From contig OZ022239.1 in assembly GCA_963978895.1 (NCBI GenBank), positions 9,836,952 to 9,900,951 of the forward strand: a DNA stretch of 64,000 bases, in the 5' to 3' direction. Every line of letters starts with the position of its first letter. Positions within the stretch are counted from its first letter, which is position 1. The stretch comes from Erpobdella octoculata. Taxonomy: Eukaryota > Annelida > Clitellata > Hirudinida > Erpobdellidae. Below the pieces are notes generated by a model that made no database searches, was not told the origin of the DNA, and was given only the letters and a program-made list of their open reading frames with translations. Below are positions 22,741-34,159 of this stretch, piece after piece. Both the position numbers and the translations under genes were made by a program.

Positions 22741-23210
22741 TAATTTAAAATGTTATTTTTATATTTTCCTCATTTACATCAGCGACTCTGTTCTTGACGA
22801 AGTCTGGAAACTCCTTCATGAATGGAATGGTACCATGACTACCATGTACAAGATACCCCGTACCTTCCACGTACCAAAAGTGAAGAAGTTAAAAGAGGTC
22901 CGCAAATCATTTTCAAGGATACGATGTTGTATCTGATGTGCATAAATAAATCAAGTTGAGAATTGAGATGCAAGCCAATTACTTTGCATTTAACAGGTAG
23001 GTGTACATTGGAGGAGCAGGCTACTTATACTCACCTGCTTTCTATACGAATCTCCATGCGCCACACCTTTTCCGATATAAGCAAAGGTTATTTGCATACA
23101 CTGTGGAAGAAAAAGAGCCCGAGGCTGCTTGCCAAGCCAACCAATGATCAGGTTACAGGTGGAATGTCATCCAGGTATGAGCGTGTGCCTGTGTTTGTGT
23201 GTGTATGTGT
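22741..23210 (+). other. GC-richer island with a short acceptor-flanked open frame, unidentified
   Basis: Base composition rises relative to the flanks. A pyrimidine-rich acceptor ending ACATCAG at about 22782 is followed by a 50-codon open frame containing VLDEVWKLLHEWNGTMTT, closed by TGA near 22937. A second open stretch follows at 22975-23145 in other frames. It may be a lost or rapidly evolving exon, or a decayed transposon piece. I recognise no family. Confidence 0.3.
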
Positions 23211-23394
23211 GTGACTGTGTGTGATTAATATACGTGCGTGGAGTGTTGCTAGGAAAATAATTCTACACAAGGGATCGATTGTTTGCCGAGACTGAGTTTG
23301 AATAATGTGTCCTGGAGGTGACGTTGAATCTACATTATGATCAATAACCACGAATGTGTTGGAATTTCGTTAGTAATAGACGGAAGGCGGTGCT

Positions 23395-23763
23395 TATAAA
23401 GTGCTTGGGTCATGCAGCTGGGCGGGCTTTGTACCGACGCCGACTTTACTTAGCTGAGATAATCGAGTCTGCTTTGTTCTGCGTTGAGCCAACAATGGTT
23501 TGAAGCGAAAGTGGTGATTCTGATCTCGAATTCTCGAGAACAACTTTATATTATGAATACATTGTCGTAATACTCTAGAAATGTCAACATTTAAGTAACA
23601 ATCCGTTTTCGCATAAGTTAACGTTTAGATACCTAGTACTTATTAATTTATTATTTCAACAGTATACGTTAAATTGAGTGTCGCTTATAATTAGCGGCTA
23701 ATTGTTTCAACGTTCTTTATAATTTTCGTCTGAATAAACTGCTTGATGGACATTTTTAAAACA
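23395..23763 (+). promoter_or_regulatory. Inferred promoter and 5'-UTR exon of the membrane-protein gene
   Basis: TATAAA at 23395-23400 sits in a locally GC-richer stretch. A strong donor (ACA then GTGAGT) lies at 23764, and the ATG at 24239 directly follows the acceptor TTTTCAG. The simplest reading is a non-coding first exon from about 23425 to 23763 and a 475-bp intron. No transcript evidence is available here. Confidence 0.5.
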
Positions 23764-23883
23764 GTGAGTTATGTTGAACATTTTTGTATTGAAGTAACTT
23801 TTGTTTATTATTAAATAACTTAAGAAATGTCGTCGATCAACGTTTTAATGAACCGGACTTCCTAAATGGCGTGTGGGCGATAT

Positions 23884-24205
23884 TACGAGATGTTGTAGAT
23901 GTAGATGTAGTATTGATGATGTTTTGTAGATGAAGTAATGATGATGTTGTTGTAGATGTAGCATTGATGTTGTTGTAGATGTAGTTTTGATGATGTCGTA
24001 GATGTAGGTTTAATGATGTTGTTGTAGATGTTGTATTGATGATGTTGTTGTAGATGTAGTATTAATGATGTTGTTGTAGATGTAGTATTGATGACGTTGT
24101 TATAGATGTAGTATTAATGATGTTGTAGTTGTAGTATTGATGATGTTGTTGTAGATATAGTATTGATGATGTTGTTGTAGATGTAGTATTGATGATGTTG
24201 TAATA
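23884..24205. repeat. TGTAGATG-type minisatellite in the 5'-UTR intron
   Basis: About a dozen degenerate 24-36-bp units built on GATGTTGTTGTAGATGTAGT fill most of the inferred intron and end about 30 bases before the coding start. Confidence 0.85.
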
Positions 24206-24238
24206 ATATAATAAATTTTTCCATAAAAATCTTTTCAG

Positions 24239-26332
24239 ATGGGCCAATGCAAATGGCTGTCTCTTCTCTTGTTCTTGTGGGCTATATCATCGGATGCCCA
24301 AAATACAAGTTCACCCACAACCGATAACACAACATTAACTGACTGTCCTATCTCTCTGGCTAACAATATGACCACTGACCTCTTGAAACGTAACTTCGTA
24401 ACCAACACATCGAGCGGTTTAGTATACATGGTCTACTTCAGACTCAAGTACACTAACGCCAGCGGGCACGTGCAATCATTTGAAATTGCAGACGAAGATA
24501 CCTTCGAGCCCGATCTTTGGGTTTGGGCAGCTGGCAGAGGTAAGAACTTGCTGCGTTTGCCACTCGACCACAAAATTCTTTCGTTGGGCCTGTTGACCAT
24601 TCAATCCGCTACGCTGGAGATAAACTTCGACTCAAAAACCTACTCGTGCTTCGGCTCTATCCCTAACAAGAGCGCCATTCACTTGATCGGGAAGTTCATC
24701 AGTGAAAACATAACATCCAACGGAACAGCGGTGAATACGGACACCGAAGGTCCAATTATTTGCCGAAGTGTGTACGCATTCGATCACATATTCTACGGTA
24801 CGAAAGGTATTGGATTCGACTGTTGTTCTCCGCCGAATGGTCAAATAAAACAATACATTTGCGATAAGTCTTACAGCGAGGCCTATCAGCTGATCTGGTA
24901 CGGTCCAATAGTGCTTATGTGTCTAATCTACGTCGCTGGTATTGTGCATTTTTACAAACTGTACAAGAAATCGTTCCAACAAGGGCAGATCAGACAACTG
25001 GCAGGCCTTCAGAAGACAATAGACGAGATTAAGATGGATTTCATAAAAAGACTCGTCATTAACACAGAACGTTGGGCAAGAATCGAAACGCCAGAAGATC
25101 TGATTGCTCTACGCGAGAGGTGCAGCTTCCTTGATGTACTCGGAGTGGGCAAAGCAAAACATTCTTGCATCGTTTTTTTCCTTCGATTTTTCTTCGTCTG
25201 TTTTCTCTTCCTCAGTTATTACGTCATCTGGGCCCTGTTTCTATGGGCATATCAAGACCAGCTCGGTACAACGCTGAAAAGATTGAAAGATAGTCAGTCT
25301 GTCTTCCTGAACGTTGTTGGACACATCGGATGGATATTCTGCAGGAAAGACTTGAGTATTTTTCCCTATGCAGTCTTTGAATTCATCTACACAGCCATCG
25401 TTCCTTTCCTAGCAGTTTACGCCTATTTTTCTACGTGGTCTAAAAACAGAGTCGGCGTCATGAATCCAGAGTCTGAAAGCACGTCTAAACAAAAGTGTTT
25501 ATGTTTCTATCGCTTCAGCAATACGAGATGCGGCATTGCCCTGCAGTTCGTCAGCGTCTTTCTCGTGTTAATCCATTTTATATTTCTCGGAGGTGTGTTT
25601 CTGTCGTATCTGGTCTACCTGGTGGCCCTCGGCGTCTTTGCAAACATCGACGTCGTCTCGCCCTGGATCATTCCGATCATCTTGTGTCTTCACTTCTTCT
25701 CCACGTCGTTCGATCCAGCCTATGTAAAGTACAAAAGCATCAAAGACAACCTGTTTACCATCTGTTTCGACGACTTCAAAAATCTCGTCATCAAGCAGAA
25801 CAGAGAAATATTTCTGCCGAGGGATCTGATTGAAAATTTTTACATTCCAAACTCTCGTTCGCTAATTTATTCGTGTTTTCTAAAAGTATTCTGGGTTCTG
25901 ACGTTCATGTTACTTTTGATACTGGTCGTCCTGACATTGCAGTATCCTTACAACACCAAACTTACGTCACTCGTTCCATTTCTGGGCGTCCAAGTGGTCT
26001 TCGTTTTGCCGTATCTAGCAAAAGTTATGAGTGTCAGCAATCAAATGGGCCCCTTGGGAGAAACAATCATCAAAAGAGATCTGCACAACTACATAAAGAT
26101 GTACATAAAAGAGAGACCGGAACTGAAAGTGGATTCCTCTAAAAACAACGGCGGTGCGTCTCCGCAGCAAGAGAATACGTCAGAAGATATTCCGCTGAAA
26201 AACAGCAAAAGTTCTTCAAGTTTGCTCGCAGATGGACAAGGTGTCGCACTGGAATTCCAACCCGCCGAAGCGATTACTGCCACCAACGAAATCGTTAAGA
26301 GGATGAAAAGTGGAAAAAGTTCTGTTATCTGA
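24239..26332 (+). CDS. Unrecognised seven-pass membrane protein with glycosylated ectodomain
   Basis: A single 697-residue coding exon. It opens with a signal peptide (MGQCKWLSLLLFLWAISSDA). Residues 22-215 form an ectodomain with about eight N-glycosylation sequons (NTS, NTT, NMT, NAS, NKS, NIT, NGT) and a DCC motif near its end. Hydrophobic segments lie at about 217-240, 308-337, 372-398, 430-462, 465-490, 541-571 and 575-597. A cytoplasmic loop after the first segment (~242-305) is charged and may be helical. The serine-rich C-terminal tail (from ~625) has no obvious motif. Seven segments and an outside N-terminus resemble a receptor layout, but no GPCR family signature is visible, and four-TM-pair channel or transporter motifs are also absent. 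ATG is chosen because it follows the TTTTCAG acceptor and begins the signal peptide. ATTAAA at 26485 could serve as poly(A) signal. Confidence 0.85.
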   Translation: MGQCKWLSLLLFLWAISSDAQNTSSPTTDNTTLTDCPISLANNMTTDLLKRNFVTNTSSGLVYMVYFRLKYTNASGHVQSFEIADEDTFEPDLWVWAAGRGKNLLRLPLDHKILSLGLLTIQSATLEINFDSKTYSCFGSIPNKSAIHLIGKFISENITSNGTAVNTDTEGPIICRSVYAFDHIFYGTKGIGFDCCSPPNGQIKQYICDKSYSEAYQLIWYGPIVLMCLIYVAGIVHFYKLYKKSFQQGQIRQLAGLQKTIDEIKMDFIKRLVINTERWARIETPEDLIALRERCSFLDVLGVGKAKHSCIVFFLRFFFVCFLFLSYYVIWALFLWAYQDQLGTTLKRLKDSQSVFLNVVGHIGWIFCRKDLSIFPYAVFEFIYTAIVPFLAVYAYFSTWSKNRVGVMNPESESTSKQKCLCFYRFSNTRCGIALQFVSVFLVLIHFIFLGGVFLSYLVYLVALGVFANIDVVSPWIIPIILCLHFFSTSFDPAYVKYKSIKDNLFTICFDDFKNLVIKQNREIFLPRDLIENFYIPNSRSLIYSCFLKVFWVLTFMLLLILVVLTLQYPYNTKLTSLVPFLGVQVVFVLPYLAKVMSVSNQMGPLGETIIKRDLHNYIKMYIKERPELKVDSSKNNGGASPQQENTSEDIPLKNSKSSSSLLADGQGVALEFQPAEAITATNEIVKRMKSGKSSVI

Positions 26333-26484
26333 GTAGTAATTAACGGATTGCTTTAAAATCAAATTTCCCGAGTTTCTTTTAAGCAACTTGAATCAGAATC
26401 TGGTTATATTCAAGATCTTAAAAACTGTTTGCGCTTTAAAAAAATGTGTGTGTTCCATCGCGACACGATTTGTGAACTGTTTCA

Positions 26485-26490
26485 ATTAAA
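26485..26490 (+). promoter_or_regulatory. Probable poly(A) signal (ATTAAA) of the membrane-protein gene
   Basis: ATTAAA about 150 bases after the stop is the nearest usable variant signal. Confidence 0.45.
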
Positions 26491-26689
26491 GCGTGGTCTT
26501 TAACTTATTTTTATATTTCAAGCTATTTTTTTTATATTCTAGTAGGTATGCTTTTCAACATATCTTTATTTTCGTTTTCTGTTTTATTTTGTTCAATTTT
26601 ACTTTTACTGCCAGCGCTTGCCTTCTTAGCGGTAAAAGTAAATCGTTTACCCGTTCCCTGTTTAGCACGGTTGGTCCAATCAGCCATAT

Positions 26690-26755
26690 TTACGACCCCA
26701 CCCCCATATTTACGACCCCACCCCCATATTTACGACCCCACCCCCCCGTATTTTT
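26690..26755. repeat. 21-bp tandem repeat, three copies
   Basis: CATATTTACGACCCCACCCCC repeats three times (last copy altered), giving a strand-biased C-rich tract. The rest of 26500-27050 shows nothing recognisable. Confidence 0.9.
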
Positions 26756-27054
26756 TAACCCGCATGCCTTTATATTATATTAATAAATTGATAGACTGAA
26801 CTTCGTCACAGCGTCTGTCGTAATTTTCGTGCAACATTTATGCGTTATACCAGGCCGTGCAAATATTCAGTTCATTAACTTCTTTCTGAATTGAAACTTT
26901 TTTTAGTAGTTTTTTATGTATTCTAGAAAATTTTCATATTTTAAAAACTGCTTTAAACAGATTCATATTGATTTTATACCATTTATAAACATAGGAAAAA
27001 ATATAAAAAAAGCTGCTTAAATGTTATGAATGTTGGTAGAAGTGAATAATAAAT

Positions 27055-27060
27055 TTTATT
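27055..27060 (-). promoter_or_regulatory. Poly(A) signal of the forkhead gene
   Basis: TTTATT on the plus strand (AATAAA on the minus strand), about 75 bases beyond the forkhead stop codon. Confidence 0.55.
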
Positions 27061-27131
27061 AATGTTATTATATTTGTTTTATAATTAGCGTTAAGACAAT
27101 TTTATTGAATCCTAACAAAATACTTTCACTT

Positions 27132-28187
27132 TCATATGAAATCAGTTGACGATGAAACATCTTGTTCGTGGTTGAATTGATCTGCCCACCTCATTTCCTT
27201 GGAGCATTTTCCCTTTGGCTCGCCGTACGATGGATGATGGAGAACCTGGTAGTTGTAGCCATGGAACGGTTGACATATCTGATCCTGCGTGGTCCCCGTG
27301 TCGTACACTTGTTGACGATAAGGGTATTGATTGCCGTCGTTTCCGTCACAGGTCCAACTCGATTGATGGTTATATCCAGGAGCACAATGGTTGTAAGGCG
27401 TAACGTCTAGGCTGTTTGTTCCAGAAAGAGTTTTTTTATTTGTACAGTTTTCAGCTGATGGATAGTTGCAATTGATGTCCGAAGTTTCGTTTGCTGTATT
27501 ATTCTTTTTATCGAATTTGTCGACACATTTGAAGCGTTTCTGTCTGCGCAGCAAGCAGCCATTTTGAAACATATCTCCAGCCTCGGGGTGAAGGGCCCAG
27601 AGGTTTCCTTTGCCCGGACGGTCGGAAGTCCTTGGAACTTTGATGAAGCAGTCGTTGAAGGAGAGGCTGTGTCTGATGGAGTTCTGCCAGCGGCGCTGGT
27701 TGGTTCGATAGTACGGAAAGTAGCTGGATATAATCCGGTAGATGTCGTGCAAAGTGCACATCTTGTCTGGAAAGCTTTCAATGGCCATTGCGATCAGCGA
27801 GATGTAAGAAAACGGTGGTTTCGGATATCCGTATTCCGGATGGTATTTCGAAAAGTAGGGTATTTCAGTGCCTGTGAAGAGTGAACGAAGCTCGATTTTG
27901 CTGCTGTTTGGTCTTTGCTGTTTGAAATCTTTCGTCGATGATGGCGCAACAGAAAAACTTTGATGCGTGTTTGATTGTTCGATCGTTGAGACGTTGTTGG
28001 TTGTTGTTTCTGTTGATCTCGCTGGCGGGAAGTAGCTGTTATATGAGGCATTGAAAACGAGCTCCCCGGTTTTACGACTTGTGATGCTGGTGAAACAGGG
28101 AGATAATGCGGTTGTTTGATTTCCAGTTTCGCAATCGTGTGACGAGTGATGCTGATAATTGTGAGAATAGAAACTGAAGTCAGTCAT
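27132..28187 (-). CDS. Forkhead-box transcription factor, FoxA-like, intronless
   Basis: A 351-residue single-exon protein. The forkhead domain spans about residues 122-220, beginning [14 protein letters not shown]. It contains the recognition helix [15 protein letters not shown], wing residues [17 protein letters not shown], and ends [26 protein letters not shown] together with LRRQKRFKC is typical of FoxA and FoxAB/FoxB relatives. Some positions ([22 protein letters not shown]) deviate from vertebrate FoxA, so orthology is open. The flanks are low-complexity (Ser/Thr/Asn/Gln-rich) as usual for transactivation regions; I do not see a FoxA-type C-terminal conserved block. Nuclear DNA-binding regulator. 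The start ATG at 28187 is the first in the open frame. CCAAT boxes lie about 250 bases upstream, and a poly(A) signal follows the stop closely. Confidence 0.93.
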   Translation of the reverse strand: MTDFSFYSHNYQHHSSHDCETGNQTTALSPCFTSITSRKTGELVFNASYNSYFPPARSTETTTNNVSTIEQSNTHQSFSVAPSSTKDFKQQRPNSSKIELRSLFTGTEIPYFSKYHPEYGYPKPPFSYISLIAMAIESFPDKMCTLHDIYRIISSYFPYYRTNQRRWQNSIRHSLSFNDCFIKVPRTSDRPGKGNLWALHPEAGDMFQNGCLLRRQKRFKCVDKFDKKNNTANETSDINCNYPSAENCTNKKTLSGTNSLDVTPYNHCAPGYNHQSSWTCDGNDGNQYPYRQQVYDTGTTQDQICQPFHGYNYQVLHHPSYGEPKGKCSKEMRWADQFNHEQDVSSSTDFI

Positions 28188-28432
28188 CTTTAACTAATAA
28201 ATCCTCATAAATGTTTCAAAATTCTGATGAAAAACATTCGAGTCGACAATAATCCGGACTTTTTCTAATTTAATTATCGAAAAAGGTATTAAACGCATGT
28301 GCCTATTAAACGCATGTGCCTATTAACAAGAATCAATAAAATAGCAATACTTTCTTCAAATATGAACCACCACATTGGGGTTCGCCAGCGATAGGCCTAT
28401 TTACTGAGATGGTTCAACCCGAAGAGACGCCT

Positions 28433-28462
28433 CCATTGGTTTTCATTGGTCGCTAACCAATT
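28433..28462 (-). promoter_or_regulatory. Cluster of CCAAT boxes upstream of the forkhead gene
   Basis: ATTGG at 28435 and 28445 and CCAAT at 28457 lie within 30 bases, about 250-275 bases 5' of the forkhead ATG. The spacing is that of a plausible NF-Y-type promoter element. Confidence 0.45.
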
Positions 28463-28925
28463 CAGGTTCGTCATGTCCTGGAACGTCTTGTGACTTGTGA
28501 GATTGTACAGGAATGTAAATGACATTTGAAAACATTCATACACAGTGTTTCTTAAATTATAACAAACACATAATAAGAGACATACCTTAAGTTATAACAA
28601 GTTCTGCAAATCACTTGGATTGATTTATAAAGTCTCAAGAAGTCTCAAATTCGTCTATATTGTCTTAGAAGGAGGTTAATTTCCTAGAAAAGAAATGCCA
28701 TCTTTTTCTTTTTAAAAGTTTTATAAACACCATCGATAAATGATCATAATGAATTTAAAAGACTAATTGACTGTCATTTCGAATTAAGCGATATTATGTA
28801 CAACTATTAAAAGGCTTTTTAATAATATATACATACATTTATTTATAGAACATAGCCCAAGCCTGGAGAAAGGAGGAGGGGAAAGTTAAAAAGATCAAAT
28901 TAAGATCCACGACAGGAAGTACTTA
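28463..28925. other. Intergenic, no feature recognised
   Basis: AT-rich sequence 5' of the forkhead gene with no repeat or coding signal that I can support. Confidence 0.4.
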
Positions 28926-28929
28926 GGTG

Positions 28930-28975
28930 TTTCCAACATACAGCCATTTTAGTCTTAAAACACCTGGTGTAAAGG
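28930..28975. mobile_element. Solo fragment of the Penelope-like element terminus
   Basis: TTTTAGTCTTAAAACACCTG followed by GTGTAAA matches the inverted termini of the Penelope-like element at 59494 and 63858. It shows that the family is dispersed in this genome. Confidence 0.6.
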
Positions 28976-29553
28976 ACTATAAACTATTACAATAAAATAA
29001 AAAATATAGAACATATATATGAACAATATTTTATATAATTCTAGATATGGGCATCATTTCTTTTATGTTATGTTATGTTATGATATAACAAAAAGTACTT
29101 ATCTATTTGCTGTTTGCTATGAGGGTGACAAATAATCTAAGAATAAAAAATAAGAAGTTGATGAAAAAACAAGCAGCTGATTGTTGTTCATTTGGAGAGA
29201 TTCATGAAATTTGAGAAAAAAAAATCATAAATTTTATAAAAACAAGAAAAAATGAATAAATCTTATTATTTAAGAAATTACATAATATTTGTAGAAATAC
29301 GTTATTTTTGAAATATAGATGAATATAGAAAAGACGTATTATCGATGACAACATGACATCTGAGTCACGGCACGAGTACAATACAAACAAACATCCTCCC
29401 ACGCATCTGCCAGCCCTCGAAGAATTAACAGTGCGAAGATCAAACGAGAGAGGAAAGTAAATGAAATTTATGAAATATAAGCAACAACTTTAACCGTTTT
29501 TCTCGAAGACTCACTATTAAATTCTTAAGTGAGTGCCAGAAAAAGAGAAGGAT

Positions 29554-29832
<279 letters not shown>

Positions 29833-30024
29833 GATGATAATGATGATTTGTAGTATTCTTTTTGAAGTAAGTTCAGTTAGAGAGGTTGCGCGTCGTTTGA
29901 ACGTTGGAGTATGTGCCAGAGACGGGTGGAGTGCGCTTCGAAGTTGAAACTTTTGATGAAAAGAAACCCAACAAGTAGCTACTTGCTTTGTTTTTGTTTC
30001 AAGAGAATGCGGTTTGCAGCTCTT

Positions 30025-30125
30025 AAAATTTTGAATGCAATTTTAAAGACTTAAAATTTTGAATGCAATTTTAAAGTCTTAAAATTTTGAATGCAGTTTT
30101 AAAGTCTTAACATTTTGAATCAAAA
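30025..30125. repeat. ~30-bp tandem repeat, three to four copies
   Basis: Units of CTTAAAATTTTGAATGCAAT followed by TTTAAAG repeat head to tail with few changes. 29831-30020 and 30126-31170 otherwise show nothing recognisable apart from a C-rich run at 31103-31114. Confidence 0.85.
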
Positions 30126-31178
30126 CTGCACTTGTTATAAATTTAATAGAACATTATTAGTTCACATTTTTACTGCATAACTAAGTTTCACTTGAAAATT
30201 CTGGCAAATTACAAATTACTTTTTGTATTTACAACAAAAAATTTGATGCAGAGCAAAGAAAAAACTGATAGGGACCGATTGTTGCGATGTTTTATGTGGG
30301 GTCAAATAAGTTTAATCGTTTTATTTCCGGTTTTTTGTATTTTAACAAGAAAAATGATTTTAGTATCATGTAGAAGGGCATAAGACCTTTCGGTTTAGCC
30401 TGACAGCCCGGCTAAGTTGAGCCCAAAAAAATAAAACTATAAAATGTAGAAAAACAAATTTTTTCAAATAAAATATTCCCAATAGTTCTATTTCAAACAC
30501 AAAACACTATTGCCATTTAGCAATGCGACTAAACAAACAAAGCAAGAGTCTTGCACACTGGTTTTATGTAAAAGATTGTCGAAAAAAATTCAATTTTATA
30601 TGTTTTTTATTATCTTTTTAAGCGTTCACTTAAAACGGGCGTTTAAATTAGTTCCATACAACAACCAGTTGCCAGTCACCACATAAAATGAATTTCAAGT
30701 CAAAGTATAGAATATTTATTTGCTATACCTTAATCGTTGACGTAATTCTAATTAATTAATTAATTTTTTTTACAAAAGACTCTTGAATTTGCGGTTTAAA
30801 AAAATAAGATTTGAATGGCGGATAAGTTGTAAACCAGAAAAATTGCGTTTCCTTGAAAAGAGAGATAAATAATTATGAAAATCATTGAAGCGTCTCCAAT
30901 CATCCAAGTTCCCGAGACTTCCTGGCAAATTACTGGCAGATGAATAGAATTGGGAAGACTTTATGATACGACGAGGTCACGTGTGTCGCATAACAACATA
31001 TCAATTTATGCTTATAATGTGACACATGTTGGAGTCATTATTGTTTCACCTATGGCATTCCACATTAAGAGCCGTAAATAGGGGGGTTACGGATTCAACC
31101 CTCCCCCCCCCCGAAATCATGAAAAACATAAAATCGGTTTAAAATAAGAACAAATGTGCTAGGATAATATTTATAGGA

Positions 31179-31700
31179 CTAGCGGGGTTACCCGGCGTTG
31201 CTCGGGGTTTTCAGAGGCTTTTTATCGGTTTTCTTTCTTGCTCCCGTTTCTTCCCCCGCTTGCTCTCATGCTCCCGTTCGCTCTCCCATTCCCGCTTGTC
31301 TCCCGTTCCCGGTCGCTTTCCCACTTGCATTTTCACTCGTGATTTTACGTTCCCGCTTGCTTTCCCGTTCCCGCTATTTTACAGTTTCCGTTTCCGCTCA
31401 CTCTCCCGCTCCACTCATTTTGTGACAAATTTCATTTTTTTACTATAAGTTTCTCCAATTGACTCTCAAGCTTGTGTAAAAATTTCATTACGATCGGATG
31501 AATGATGTAGCAATGCATAAAGAGCATGCAGACATACCCCGGCGTTGCTCGGGGTTTTCAGAGGTGTTTTATCGTTTTTCTCTCTTGCTCCCGTCTCCCG
31601 TGTTTTTCTCCGCTTGCTCTCCCGCTCTCGGTTGCTTTCCCTTTTTTCGGTCGCTTTCCCGTTCCCGCTCACGCTTGCTCTCCGTTCCCGTTCGCATATT
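31179..31700 (-). mobile_element. Helitron-like element, two head-to-tail termini, minus orientation
   Basis: On the minus strand the end reads CAACGCCGGGTAACCCCGCTAG (21 of its bases span 31180-31201), preceded by the same AGCGGGAAC-type minisatellite as in the 8.6-kb copy. A second GGCGTTGCTCGGGGTTTTCA block begins near 31541, so two units lie in tandem. No protein is encoded; open frames here are minisatellite shadows. Confidence 0.5.
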
Positions 31701-31765
31701 TCTAAATGTTAGTATGCAGAAATTCAGAGGTCGCCTAGCAGCCTAAGAGAGGCGTTGCTTAAGAC
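31690..31765. repeat. Short block shared with both family-A hAT copies
   Basis: TTCGCATATTTCTAAATG and CTAGCAGCCTAAGAG-type strings here recur, inverted, at 54890-54965 and, as the CTAGCAGCCTAAGAG part, at 10985-11040. Confidence 0.7.
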
Positions 31766-32044
31766 TACAGGAAATCGCACTCTAATTTTACATTTTCTAT
31801 GTTATGTTGTTGATATTAATAAATATATTAATATAATTGTCGCAAATAAAATAAATTGTTGATTTAGTTAGTTCAAAGTTAGTTTGAATAAGTAAATTGG
31901 AATCCGATTTACTAATAATTCATAAAATGTCTTGACTTCACATTCATGTTATTATTACTATTATTACTCATTAGTAAAGATGTTCTTTAAGATCAATTAA
32001 TTTTAAATCTAATCACAATTAGTTGGTAAGATTTACTGTTTTCA

Positions 32045-32215
32045 TTTTTTTAATAGTTTGGTAGAGTGTTAGCTTTGAATGTGAGAGCATCACGGTTCGA
32101 CTCGCACTCACTGCCTAGTTGCCTGTCAACGGAAAACTAAGCGGGTAAAATTGTTTCTATCCGTGGGGCAAGTAAAAGAGCAGCTCCTCTTAGCTCTGGA
32201 AGAGGCGCTATATAA
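32045..32215 (+). mobile_element. tRNA-derived SINE
   Basis: A-box-like TAGTTTGGTAGAGTG and B-box GGTTCGACTC are correctly spaced. They are followed by a non-tRNA body and a tail reading GAGGCGCTATATAAATTACC. The head resembles the element at 21115; the tail resembles the GCGCTATA tail at 3420. Confidence 0.65.
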
Positions 32216-32403
32216 ATTACCAAACAAACAATAACTATTAATTTGCAAAGTGCCGTAGCTTCACATTCGTGTGTAATAAAAGTTATTACGCAATTGTACA
32301 ACGCCTAAAATAATATATAATGAAATTTAAAAAATTCCGTCATTTTAACGGGGCATCTCTAGTAATAATAATAATAACGCCAATAATAATAATACCGATA
32401 ATA

Positions 32404-32561
<158 letters not shown>

Positions 32562-33138
32562 CTCGTGACATAGTGTTTGTAATTGAACTCCTCCGAAACG
32601 GCTAAAAGTTGTGTCTGATTTATTGTTACATATAACATTTTCTGAAATATCATTGAATGATAAGACTAAATTATGCACAACCTGATTTCTCATTGTAAAA
32701 TATAAAACATTCTTTTACATCTTCCAAAAACTTGTTTGATTGAAACAAGATTTGTTTAAGTCTTACGTTGAACTCTTTTTTGCAATTTGTGTTCACAGTT
32801 AAATATAAACAGTTATTGCATGGGTACCCACAATTTCCTAATATTAAACCAGAAAAGGTTCTGTTTTCTGAAAAACTTTGAAGAAAGCTAAAACTCATGC
32901 ATCAAAACCATTTCCTAAATAAATAAAATCACTACAGTAGTCTAAATTAAGTAAGACGGTGGAAAAATCATATATTTTTAGGAATTTAAAATTTTTTATT
33001 AGTCAACTTCAGAGAAAGCTAGAAAGCCAGAAGACAAAATATTTGCATAATACATGGGCATCTCTACAAATATGTGTTACAATTGTTAACTGTTTCTTTG
33101 TGCGTGCTCATTAATAAAGTTGTTGCCTTTTTCAATTT

Positions 33139-33399
33139 TTAAGTTAACAATGCTGGACGAAAGTTTTGTTGAAGATAAGAAAAAACGAAGTTATTTCGAC
33201 CGGTAGAGTTCGACAGTTCTTCTCTTAGCAAACTCTCAATGTGAAGCAAAGAAATTCTCCTAAATCTAAAACGTTTGTACAATTCATGATCAGCATATAT
33301 TTGTAATGGATCACTTCTGTCCCTCCAGATTCTTTCTCTTCTAAGTCCACGTCTCATCATTCGTTGAAGGATTTCTCGACGTTTAACTCTTCGCGACAT
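33139..33399 (-). pseudogene. PIF/Harbinger transposase N-terminal fragment
   Basis: An 86-residue open piece contains DPLQIYADHELYKRFRFRR followed by a helix with ESLLREEL and a ThrGlyArg. This matches the pattern at the N-terminus of HARBI1-type transposases (acidic DE.L..RYRFSR..I..L..LL). The DDE catalytic part is missing downstream. The flanks contain repeated blocks (CAACTTCAGAGAAAGCTAGAAAG-type at 33004 and 33508). The right end of the element may be at 34141, where GGTTGGTGAATACGGCTCC reads on the minus strand like a Harbinger terminus. Confidence 0.5.
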
Positions 33400-34141
33400 T
33401 TCAATATCAATTACTATTTAAATTTTCAAAGCACAAGTCACTGAACGAAGTAAAGTAAGAGAGAAATAATCGTATATTTATAGGAATTTTAAATTTATGA
33501 CCTATCAACTTCAGAGAAAGCTAGAAAGCATGCATAAAGACATTTCCTGTGTGAAGAAACACTTAGGAATTTAAGAGTTTTGATTTAATCAACTTCAAAA
33601 AAGCTGAAAAGCAGGCACAAGAACCATTTCCGGGGTCAATAAACTACACTTCCACGACTTATAAACTTCTAAAAACGAATTTTATGCATGCATAATAAGT
33701 CTTCTAATCTTCTCGACGTTTCATTATCAATACCTACAATATTCAAATTTAAAAACACTAATGTCACTCAAACAATGTAAGGTATGTAAAACTGTAGAAA
33801 AATATATAGAAATAATCGTAATATTTTGAGATGTCTATTAGAAGCAATAAAATAAAATACAAATAAAATATTTAATACAATATTTAATAAATTAGACGCA
33901 TATAATAAACACCGAACGATTTCTTCAAATATATGTCGGAATGAGAGAATAACAGCGGCCATTTCAATTAACTGTGGTAGCGAGCACAGTTAAAATTTGA
34001 CAGATTTTAACCATTAGTTAAGCGGTCCGATGCGTTAAAAACGTTTTGTGAATATCAGTTCAATTGAACTACAATCTTTTCAAGCGCCAGTTAGTTTTTA
34101 ACCATTGGTTAGCGGTTAACGACGGTTGGTGAATACGGCTC
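33400..34141. mobile_element. Probable remainder of the decayed Harbinger-type element
   Basis: Non-coding stretch between the transposase fragment and the possible terminus at 34141. It contains diverged direct repeats (GTTAGTTTTTAACCATTGGT and TTTAACCATTAGTTAAGCGG types). Boundaries are uncertain. Confidence 0.35.
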
Positions 34142-34159
34142 CATCAGAATAGGCTGTCC

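Noticed and set aside
27162..27410. Plus-strand open frames across the forkhead gene (also 27564-27884)
   Set aside because: They are antisense shadows of the forkhead coding sequence.
31198..31746. Arg/Ser/Pro-rich proteins on both strands (also 8859-9086 and 35974-36358)
   Set aside because: These are shadows of the GAGCGGGAAC minisatellite inside Helitron-like repeats; all frames are equally open.
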